From Streptomyces fragilis (lineage in GTDB: Bacteria > Actinomycetota > Actinomycetes > Streptomycetales > Streptomycetaceae): a DNA stretch of 64,000 bases. Made by a program: the position numbers and the translations under genes. Below are positions 45,825 to 52,549 of the stretch, in pieces. The first letter of the stretch is position 1, and every line of letters begins with the position of its first letter. The stretch lies in the NCBI RefSeq assembly GCF_003112515.1, contig NZ_BEVZ01000003.1, positions 186,001 to 250,000 of the forward strand, written 5' to 3'. The notes beneath the pieces are model-generated. The model was not told where the DNA came from, ran no database searches, and worked only from the letters and a program-made list of their open reading frames with translations.

Positions 45825-46535
45825 ATGCGCCATCCCTCCCCGCAGGCCGACCCGTCCGGAAGGGCCGGCGCCCGCGACGGTTACGTCGCCCTCACCTTCG
45901 ACGACGGGCCGTCGCACCGGACCGCCGCGCTGCTGGACGCGCTGCGGGAGGCCGGGCTGCGGGCCACCATGTTCAACCAGGGCAACCACGCCGCCGAACG
46001 TCCCGACCTGGTGCGGGCGCAGGTCGCCGCCGGGATGTGGGTCGCCAACCACAGCTACAGCCACCCGTACATGACCGGGCTGGAGCCGGCGGAGATGGAG
46101 TCCGAGATCACCCGCACCCAGGAGGCCCTCGCGGCCGCGGGCGGCGGCACCCCGCGGCTGTTCCGCCCGCCCTACGGCGACACCGACGAGACCCTCGCGG
46201 CCGTGGTGGCGAAGGCGGGACTCACGGAGATCTGCTGGGACGTCGACACGCGGGACTGGGACGACGCGAGCGCCGACGCCATCGTGGAGGCGGTCGGCCG
46301 GCTCACCGACGGCCAGGTCGTCCTGATGCACGACTGGCCGCCCAGCACGCTCGAGGCGATCCCGCGCATCGGCGAGGTGCTGCGGGCGAAGGGGCTGCGC
46401 ACCGGCATGATCTGCCCCGACACCGGCCGCGCTGTCGCCCCCGGGAACCGGGACGGGGCTGGGAACGGGGCCGGGAACGGGGACGGTGACAGGGCCGGGG
46501 ACGGTGCCGGGAACGTGGACAGGGCCGAGGGCTGA
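45825..46535 (+). CDS. CE4 polysaccharide deacetylase without signal peptide
   Basis: The 236-residue protein has a complete NodB domain: TFDDGPSH (Asp26, Asp27), the metal histidines His76 and His80 (NHSYSHPY), RPPYGDTD and a late DGQVVLMHDW. Next to a xylanase it is probably an acetyl-xylan esterase. The N-terminus (MRHPSPQADPSGRAGARDGYVAL) has no hydrophobic stretch, so no secretion signal is seen. After the domain comes a Gly/Asn/Asp tail (GNGAGNGDGDRAGDGAGN) like a linker, but no binding module follows. AGGAG lies 8 nt before ATG 45825. Confidence 0.85.
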   Translation: MRHPSPQADPSGRAGARDGYVALTFDDGPSHRTAALLDALREAGLRATMFNQGNHAAERPDLVRAQVAAGMWVANHSYSHPYMTGLEPAEMESEITRTQEALAAAGGGTPRLFRPPYGDTDETLAAVVAKAGLTEICWDVDTRDWDDASADAIVEAVGRLTDGQVVLMHDWPPSTLEAIPRIGEVLRAKGLRTGMICPDTGRAVAPGNRDGAGNGAGNGDGDRAGDGAGNVDRAEG

Positions 46536-46580
46536 GGGCCAGCGCACGACGGCACCCACCCCCGCACGGCGGCCGCCCCA

Positions 46581-46616
46581 CACCCCCACGGGGGTGCGCC
46601 CCCACGCACGGGGGCG
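46581..46616. terminator. GC-rich hairpin pair between convergent genes
   Basis: Two small stems (CACCCC/GGGGTG at 46581-46596 and CGCCCCC/GGGGGCG at 46597-46616) stand between the deacetylase stop (46535) and the FAD oxidoreductase stop (46711). More C-run/G-run pairs follow up to 46690. Confidence 0.5.
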
Positions 46617-46710
46617 ATCCCACACCCCCCAAAGGGGAGCGCCCGCACACACAGGGGCGGCCCCACACCCCGTACGGGGCAGCGCGGGGCCGCCGCAGGA
46701 CCGGCCCGCG

Positions 46711-48294
46711 CTACGCCGCCCTCGGCCGCGGCACCGGCTCCCCGCGCCGCACCCCCGTGCCGGTGCGCAGGTCCCGCAGGATGGCCGCCGAGGCCCGGTG
46801 ACCGGAGTGCAGGGCACCCTGCACCGTGCCGGTGTCGCGGTGGTCGCCGCAGACGTACAGCCCGGCCAGCAGCCGCACCGAGCGCCTAAGACCGTTCGAC
46901 GGCCGCATGACGGGCACCGCCTCCACCGTGCGGTGCACCGCGAGCGTCTCCCAGGCCCGCGTCGAGACCCCGTACAGTCGCGCCAGATGGTCCCGGGCCG
47001 CTCCGTCCACGTCCTCGGGCGGCGTGCCCAGCAGGGTGGAGGAGATCAGCGCCCGGCCGGCCGGCGCACGGGTCGGGTCGACCTGGCTGACCACCGCCGT
47101 GTGCGCCACCGGCCCGCCGCGCTCGGCGTCCAGGAGCAGGAAGGCACCGGTGTCCGGCGCCTGGGTGGTGGTGTGGTGGACCACCGTGACCTGGTGGAAG
47201 TCCGGTACGCGCAGCCCCGGCAGCAGCTCCGCGGCGGTCCGCGCGTCGGTGGCCAGCAGCACCGCCCGGCACCCGAACTCGCCGTGCTCGGCCGTGGTCA
47301 CCGAGGTGGTGGAGACGGACGTGACCCGCACCCCGGTGTGCACCGTGCCCGGCGGCAGGGCGCGCGCCAGCAGCTCCGGGAGCACCTCCGCGCCGCCCTC
47401 CGGCACGCACAGCCGCCCGGTCGCCCAGGCGCGCAGGGCCAGGTCGGCGCACCGGCTGGACCCGGACAGCTCCGGATCGCAGAGCAGCGCGGCCAGCAGC
47501 GGGCGCAGGAAGCCGTCCACGGCGGACGCGGGGACGCCGCGCGCCGTCAGGGCCTCCGCGGCCGGCATCCCGGCACGGCCCAGCAGCCGTTCCACGGGTG
47601 CGGCGGCGATCCCGGCGAGCGCCGAGGCGAGACGGGCCCGGTCACCCGCGCCGACGAGCGGCCCGGACCCGGCGGGCGGGACGGGCGTGTGCCACCCCGG
47701 GCGCGGACGGAGCCGGCCCAGGCGGGGCCGACGGGCCCGCAGGCCGGTCATCCGGATCGCGGCCACCGCCCCGGCGCGCGTCCTCGCCACAGCCGCGGGC
47801 CGGGTGGGCTGCGCGGGGAAGACGGGCGGCGCGGGGGGCGCGACCGTGGCGAGCGCGCCCCCCAGCCCCGAGGCCGCAGCGGGAACCTTCCACCGGCCCC
47901 GGTCCACGGCCGCCGTCCCGCCGTCGGCGCCCTCGCGCTCCCCTTCGTGCGCCTCGCACGCCTCCCGCGCGCCCCCCAGGACTCCCTCGGGTCCGCCGGC
48001 GTGATGACGGCGGCCCGCGCCGTGCACCAGGACCCCCGGTGCGAAGGGGCGCAGCACCAGGCCGTCCAGACCGGGGGTGGTGCACAGTTCGGGATACGAG
48101 GTGAACAACAACTGACCGATCCGGTCCAGTCGGAAGCCGTCGACCTTCTCCGTCGACATCCTGCCGCCCACGAACGGGGCGGCCTCCAGGACTGCGGTGC
48201 TGACGCCTGCCGCGGTCAGCCGCAGAGCCGCCGACAGTCCGGCGACTCCGGCTCCCACGACGACGACATCCGCCTTCTGTACGGGCTGAAGCAC
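46711..48294 (-). CDS. FAD-dependent oxidoreductase (amine oxidase/protoporphyrinogen oxidase-like)
   Basis: The 527-residue protein starts at GTG 48294 after GAGGAGG. ADVVVVGAGVAGLSAALRL is the dinucleotide fold, PFVGGRMSTEKVDGFRLDRIG continues the FAD site, and the C-terminal GLYVCGDHRDTGTVQGALHSG closes the FAD pocket as in NAD(P)-binding amine oxidases. Between about residues 90 and 230 there is an Ala/Pro/Arg-rich region unlike the rest. The substrate is unknown. The frame stays open upstream past 49700 only because the DNA is GC-rich. Confidence 0.8.
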   Translation of the reverse strand: MLQPVQKADVVVVGAGVAGLSAALRLTAAGVSTAVLEAAPFVGGRMSTEKVDGFRLDRIGQLLFTSYPELCTTPGLDGLVLRPFAPGVLVHGAGRRHHAGGPEGVLGGAREACEAHEGEREGADGGTAAVDRGRWKVPAAASGLGGALATVAPPAPPVFPAQPTRPAAVARTRAGAVAAIRMTGLRARRPRLGRLRPRPGWHTPVPPAGSGPLVGAGDRARLASALAGIAAAPVERLLGRAGMPAAEALTARGVPASAVDGFLRPLLAALLCDPELSGSSRCADLALRAWATGRLCVPEGGAEVLPELLARALPPGTVHTGVRVTSVSTTSVTTAEHGEFGCRAVLLATDARTAAELLPGLRVPDFHQVTVVHHTTTQAPDTGAFLLLDAERGGPVAHTAVVSQVDPTRAPAGRALISSTLLGTPPEDVDGAARDHLARLYGVSTRAWETLAVHRTVEAVPVMRPSNGLRRSVRLLAGLYVCGDHRDTGTVQGALHSGHRASAAILRDLRTGTGVRRGEPVPRPRAA

Positions 48295-48518
48295 GTGCCC
48301 CTCCTCGAGGTTGCGCGGCCGCTGGAGACGTGATGCCCCCAACTTCCTCCCGGAATACCCGAGTTCGGTCCCAATCGAGGTTAGGTCCGGCCGTTCTCGA
48401 GCGCGCTGTGCGCACGGACCGGGCACGGTGGCACGCCGGTGGCACGCGCACGCGTACGCGCGCCCCGTCCCGCACCGGCCCTCGGTCCCGCCCCGGCCCC
48501 CGGTTCCCGCTCCGGGGC

Positions 48519-49457
48519 TCAGTCCCTCAGCGCCGCCCGTACCGCCGACTCCACGTCGGGGCAGGAGAAGGAGAACCCGGACTCCAGCAGCCGCGCCGGA
48601 ACCACCCGCGCGCTGCCCAGCACGTCCTGGCTCATCCCGCCCAGCACCGTCCGCAGCACCGGGGCGGGCACCGCGAACACCGCCGGCCGCCGCAGCACCT
48701 TCGCCATCGCGGCGGTCACCTCCCGGTTGGTCGCCGGGGCGGGGGCCGTGAGGTTGAACGGGCCCTCGAGACCGGGGGTGAGGAGCAGGTGCCGCAGGGC
48801 GTCGATCTCGTCCCGCAGCGCCACGAACGACCAGTACTGCCGGCCGTCGCCGAGCCGTCCGCCGAGTCCCGCCCTGAACAGGGGGAACAGCCGCCCCCAG
48901 GCGCCGCCCTGCCGGGCCACCACCAGCCCGGTGCGGGCCAGCACCGTCCGCACCCCCGCCGCACGGGCCGGCTCGGCGGCGGCCTCCCACTCCACGGTCA
49001 GCTCCGGCAGGAAACCGCGTCCGGGCGGGGCGCCCTCGTCCACGGCGCGGTCGCCGGTCTCGCCGTAGTAGCCGATCGCGCTGCCGTTGAGGAACACCTC
49101 GGGCGGGGTGTCCATCGCGGCGATCGCCCCCGCCAGCGCGGTCGTCCCCCGCACCCGGCTGTCGCGGATCTCCCGCTTGTAGGCCTCCGTCCAGCGCCGG
49201 TCGCCGACGCCCGCGCCCGCCAGGTTCACCACCGCGTCGCAGCCGGCGAGCGCGGCGGGGTCCAGCCGGCCGGAGCTCGGGTCCCAGCGGATCTCGTCCC
49301 CGCCCCGCGGCTCCCGCCGCACCAGACGCCGCACCCGGTGCCCGTCCGCCTCGAGGGACCTGGCCAGCGCGCCGCCGATCAGGCCCGATGCCCCCGCCAC
49401 GGCGACGGTCCGGCCGCGTTCCGTCCCGCCCTGTCCGCCTGCTCCACTCGCTTCCAT
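48519..49457 (-). CDS. TIGR01777-family NAD(P)-dependent epimerase/SDR
   Basis: The 312-residue extended SDR protein has TVAVAGASGLIGGALARSL as nucleotide-binding loop, VVNLAGAGVGDRRWT and the SAIGYYGE active-site stretch typical of TIGR01777 proteins (YfcH type), which carry a YYG motif instead of the plain YxxxK. It also has the C-terminal DUF1731 part (PAVFAVPAPVLRTVLGGM). The function is unknown. ATG 49457 is divergent from the GNAT gene. Confidence 0.88.
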   Translation of the reverse strand: MEASGAGGQGGTERGRTVAVAGASGLIGGALARSLEADGHRVRRLVRREPRGGDEIRWDPSSGRLDPAALAGCDAVVNLAGAGVGDRRWTEAYKREIRDSRVRGTTALAGAIAAMDTPPEVFLNGSAIGYYGETGDRAVDEGAPPGRGFLPELTVEWEAAAEPARAAGVRTVLARTGLVVARQGGAWGRLFPLFRAGLGGRLGDGRQYWSFVALRDEIDALRHLLLTPGLEGPFNLTAPAPATNREVTAAMAKVLRRPAVFAVPAPVLRTVLGGMSQDVLGSARVVPARLLESGFSFSCPDVESAVRAALRD

Positions 49458-49537
49458 GGGGCCATCGTGCAGGACGGGAGGCGCCCTGAGCCGTAGTCAC
49501 GCCGGGAACCGCTTTCCCGGGGCGGCGGGTGCCGCCG

Positions 49538-49543
49538 TAGCAT
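49538..49543 (+). promoter_or_regulatory. Candidate -10 box for a leaderless mRNA (GNAT gene)
   Basis: TAGCAT ends 6 nt before ATG 49550. There is no ribosome site between them. Confidence 0.5.
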
Positions 49544-49549
49544 GCGGCC

Positions 49550-50050
49550 ATGTCAACCAGCGCTGACCGCGGTCCCCTGATCCGTCCCGCCCGCGCGGAG
49601 GACGACGAGGCGTTGTCCCGTCTGGACCGCGAGACCTGGTCCACCGTCCACGCCGTGACGCCCCCGCCCCCGCCCGGCCGCCCCTTCTTCGGCGAGCGGC
49701 AGCCGGTCGGCGACATCCTGGTGGGCGAGCTCCACGGCGAGGTCGTCGGTTACGTCCGGGTGAGCCCCTCCACCCCGCTGGAGGCCAACGCCCACGTGCA
49801 GCAGATCCAGGGCCTGGCCATCGCCGAGCGGGCCCGCGGCCTGGGACTCGGCAAGGCCCTGATGCGCGCCGCCGAGGACCTGGCCCGCCGCCGCGGCGCC
49901 CGTCGCCTCACCCTGCGCGTCCTCGGCCACAACGCCCGTGCCCGCGCCCTCTACTCCTCCCTCGGTTACGCGGTCGAGGGCATCCTCCCCGAGGAGATGC
50001 TGCTCGACGGCAAGTACGTCGACGACGTCCTGATGGGCCGCTTCCTGTGA
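49550..50050 (+). CDS. GNAT-family N-acetyltransferase
   Basis: The 166-residue protein has the GNAT fold with VQQIQGLAIAERARGLGLGKALMRAAEDLARRRGARRLTLRV: the Q/RxxGxG/A acetyl-CoA loop is RGLGLGKAL. The C-terminal part (HNARARALYSSLGYAVEGI) is also typical. The acceptor is not predictable; RimI-like or small-molecule targets are possible. A strong hairpin follows. Confidence 0.88.
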   Translation: MSTSADRGPLIRPARAEDDEALSRLDRETWSTVHAVTPPPPPGRPFFGERQPVGDILVGELHGEVVGYVRVSPSTPLEANAHVQQIQGLAIAERARGLGLGKALMRAAEDLARRRGARRLTLRVLGHNARARALYSSLGYAVEGILPEEMLLDGKYVDDVLMGRFL

Positions 50051-50134
50051 GTCCGCGCCACTGCCGACGTCAACGGGTCGTGGACTTCGGGCACAGGTCG
50101 TCGGCCCCGCGGAGGGCGCTCGGGCGCCGAACGC

Positions 50135-50167
50135 CGCATGGCCCTGCCGGGGCGGCAGGGCCATGCG
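50135..50167. terminator. Bidirectional terminator
   Basis: A perfect 14-bp stem with loop GGGGC lies between the GNAT stop and the stop of the convergent small membrane protein gene. Confidence 0.85.
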
Positions 50168-50185
50168 TACGCGTCCGTCGACGTG

Positions 50186-50491
50186 TCAGTGGGAGTTGTC
50201 GTGGGGTTCACGGCTTCCGGACTTGGCCAGTCCACGGCTGATCATGTAGCCGACGGTCAGGATCACGACGTAGAGCCATGCCTGATCCGCGCGGAAGTAG
50301 TCGAGGTGGCCGTCCTCGGAGCCCACGACCAGGGAGGCGATCAGGACCGCCACGACGGAGGCGAGATAGGCGAAGAACTCCGTCGTCTTCAGCGCCGGCT
50401 TCGTCTCGGTCGACAGTCGGCGGGGTCGGGCGGCGGCGGGGTCCACGCCCGCGTGGTGGGTCGGACCGCCGGCCGGGTTCACACTGCTCAT
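50186..50491 (-). CDS. Small two-helix membrane protein
   Basis: The 101-residue protein has a polar N-terminus, two membrane helices (about residues 37-57, TTEFFAYLASVVAVLIASLVV, and 69-88, QAWLYVVILTVGYMISRGLA) and a short charged tail. It is common in Streptomyces with no known function. ATG 50491 is chosen; a longer frame to 50518 exists. The 292-bp gap upstream (50492-50783) has no further gene or clear signal. Confidence 0.75.
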   Translation of the reverse strand: MSSVNPAGGPTHHAGVDPAAARPRRLSTETKPALKTTEFFAYLASVVAVLIASLVVGSEDGHLDYFRADQAWLYVVILTVGYMISRGLAKSGSREPHDNSH

Positions 50492-50783
50492 GGGGTGTGC
50501 ATCCTGTCTGTCGCGCAAAGTACCTGATGCACTTCACCGGGGAGCGCGTCGGAATCGATGCTGTCCCTCCCGCAGATACCCGGGCCCAGGCAGATAAACG
50601 GAGCATAAGAATCCGGCTGGCGGGCAGCGGTGGCCGCGCCCTCCCGTCGCGTCGACCGGGCCCCCACCGGGATCACCGGGCACCGCCACACCGGAGACGT
50701 GCCCCGGCCGCCGCGCCGAGGCCGGTTCACCCGCGCGGCCCTCACCGATCGCGTCGGTCCCGGGCGGCGCGGAGAGTGGACGC

Positions 50784-51695
50784 ATGCGCGCCTCCCGTAT
50801 ATCCGCCGAGGTCGTGGCCCGTGTCCGGGAGCTGGTCCGGAGGCTGGGCCAGGGCCAGGGGTCCCGTGGGCCGAGGCGGCGCGGCGGGCGTGGCGGGAGG
50901 CGGGGGCGGCCGAGCGCCGAGGTGGTGGCGCCGCCGCTGATCGCCGTGATGGTGCTGCTGTTCGTGCTGGCGCTGCAGGGGCAGGGCGAGGACCGGGCGA
51001 TGCCGCGCGGGCCCGCCGCACCCAGCGGGCCCCGGTACGGGGCGCCCCAGCCGAAGATCGTGCCGCGGTCGGCCTGGCTGAAACCGGGCGACGAGCGGCA
51101 CGCCCGGGAGGCCGGACAGGACCGGAAGCGGGAGCGGACCAAGCCGCCGCCGAAGTACGACGACAAGGTGGTCGCCGTCTTCGTGCACCACACCGACTCG
51201 CCCAACGGCTACGACTGCGCCGACACCCCCGGCATCATCCGCGCCATCAGCGCCGACCAGACGGCCGGCCGGCACTGGGACGACATCGGCTACAACTTCC
51301 TGGTGGACCGCTGCGGGACCCTCTACGAGGGCCGGGCCGGCGGCTCCGGGCGGGCGGTGACCGGCGCGCACACGCAGGGGTTCAACCACCGCACGGTCGG
51401 CGTCGCCGCCATCGGCACCTTCACCCAGGGCGCCGAGGTGCCGGAGGCGATGACCGAGGCCATCGCGCGGCTCGCGGCCTGGAAGCTGGGGCTGTCCGAC
51501 ATCGACCCGCGGGGCGACGTGCGGCTGGTGTCCAGCAACGGGCAGAGCCGGTTCGACAAGGGCGAGACGGCGGAACTGCCGGCGATCGCGGGCCACGACG
51601 ACGGTTACCGGACGACCTGCCCCGGGGCGGCGCTCAAGGCGCACCTGCCGCTGATCCGGGAGCGCGCCGCGCAGCTCCAGGGGCGGCAGTCATGA
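50784..51695 (+). CDS. PGRP-type N-acetylmuramoyl-L-alanine amidase, membrane-anchored
   Basis: The 303-residue protein has an Arg/Gly-rich cytoplasmic start, one membrane helix (about residues 48-65, VVAPPLIAVMVLLFVLAL), a Pro-rich spacer and a PGRP/amidase_2 domain (about 90-295). Zinc ligands are seen in VFVHHTDS, AGAHTQGFN-type VTGAHTQGFN and RTTCPGAAL (Cys instead of the last His, as in animal non-T7 PGRPs). It should act on peptidoglycan outside the membrane. The conserved Tyr in DDIGYNFLVD is present. Confidence 0.85.
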   Translation: MRASRISAEVVARVRELVRRLGQGQGSRGPRRRGGRGGRRGRPSAEVVAPPLIAVMVLLFVLALQGQGEDRAMPRGPAAPSGPRYGAPQPKIVPRSAWLKPGDERHAREAGQDRKRERTKPPPKYDDKVVAVFVHHTDSPNGYDCADTPGIIRAISADQTAGRHWDDIGYNFLVDRCGTLYEGRAGGSGRAVTGAHTQGFNHRTVGVAAIGTFTQGAEVPEAMTEAIARLAAWKLGLSDIDPRGDVRLVSSNGQSRFDKGETAELPAIAGHDDGYRTTCPGAALKAHLPLIRERAAQLQGRQS

Positions 51696-51883
51696 GGACG
51701 GCGGGCGGCGAGGCGGCCCGCGGGACCACGGCGGGCGGGACCACGGCGGGCAAGAAGGCGGCCCGCGGGGTAGCGGCCGGCGCGAGTGCCGCCCGCGTGC
51801 GGGGCGGCGCCCTCACGACGCCCGCGAGTGCCGCCCGCCTGCGGGGCAGCGCCCTCACGACGCCGCGGGGACGGCCCGCATGA
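51692..51883 (+). CDS. Low-complexity ORF coupled to the amidase gene
   Basis: ATG 51692 overlaps the amidase stop (ATGA) and opens a 63-residue Ala/Gly/Arg/Thr-rich frame. Most of it is made of a 15-bp and a 42-bp tandem repeat. It may be a repeat expansion with a chance open frame and not a gene. Confidence 0.3.
   Translation: MRTAGGEAARGTTAGGTTAGKKAARGVAAGASAARVRGGALTTPASAARLRGSALTTPRGRPA
51781..51864. repeat. Two tandem 42-bp repeats
   Basis: Copies at 51781-51822 and 51823-51864 differ at only a few positions. A shorter 15-bp tandem pair (GCGGGACCACGGCGG) lies just before them, from about 51720. Confidence 0.8.
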
Positions 51884-51898
51884 GGACGGCCCTCGGCT

Positions 51899-52429
51899 TC
51901 AGCCCTCGTCCCCCTCGACGAAGCGGTCCCACAGGCGCGGGAACCGCTCCGCAAGGGCCTCGTCGTCCCCCAGGTCGAGCGGCTCGCCCTGGGGCCGCGG
52001 GGGCGGGGCGGACAGGCCGAGGTCGGGGGTGACCAGACCGGTCAGCTGCTCGTACGCCTCGTCCGCCGCGTAACCCAGCTCCTCGCCGTCGCCGTCGACC
52101 TCCTCGTCGAAGTCGTCGAGGAGGTCGGCGAGGGCGTCCGGGTCGTGCAGCGCGCCCTCGAACACCTCACGGCCCTGGCCGATGAGCCAGCAGCGGAACC
52201 GGTCGAAGGCGTCGTCGTCGGCGCCGTCCAGCAGGATCGAGGCGGCGCCCCACAGGTCCTGACGGTAGGCCCGGTCGTAGCGCGACTCGAAGTGGCGGGC
52301 GAAGTCGAGCACCGCCTCCGGGTCGAGCCGCACGAGCCGCTCCACCAGGAGGTCGGCCTGCTCCTCCGGATCGCCCTCGGCCTCCTCGCGGGCGCCGTCC
52401 ACCAGTTGCCAGAACTCCGCTTCGTCCAT
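51899..52429 (-). CDS. DUF4240 protein
   Basis: The 176-residue acidic protein begins MDEAEFWQLVDGAREEAEGDPEEQADLLVERL, the defining start of DUF4240. The middle (DFARHFESRYDRAYRQDLWGAASIL ... FRCWLIGQGREVFEGAL) is also conserved. No function is known; it is cytoplasmic. ATG 52429 comes right after an in-frame GTG. It lies downstream of aceE but behind a strong terminator. Confidence 0.85.
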   Translation of the reverse strand: MDEAEFWQLVDGAREEAEGDPEEQADLLVERLVRLDPEAVLDFARHFESRYDRAYRQDLWGAASILLDGADDDAFDRFRCWLIGQGREVFEGALHDPDALADLLDDFDEEVDGDGEELGYAADEAYEQLTGLVTPDLGLSAPPPRPQGEPLDLGDDEALAERFPRLWDRFVEGDEG

Positions 52430-52473
52430 CACGGAACCAGCATCGTCCCTGGAACCGCCGGTCGCACCCGGGC

Positions 52474-52517
52474 ACGACGGAGGGGGACGGCGGAATCCCG
52501 CCGTCCCCCTCCGTCGT
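52474..52517 (-). terminator. Terminator of aceE
   Basis: A perfect 20-bp stem with loop AATC lies 33 nt after the aceE stop. Confidence 0.9.
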
Positions 52518-52549
52518 CACTCGGTCAACCCCTGACCGGCACCGGACCT

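Noticed and set aside
46711-49716. A 1001-codon minus-strand frame joining the FAD oxidoreductase to upstream DNA
   Set aside because: Only the part after GTG 48294 (with GAGGAGG) is protein-like; the upstream part lies across the TIGR01777 gene in another frame.
51692-51883. Firm gene call for the ATGA-coupled frame after the amidase gene
   Set aside because: It is mostly tandem repeats with biased composition; it is listed only at low confidence.
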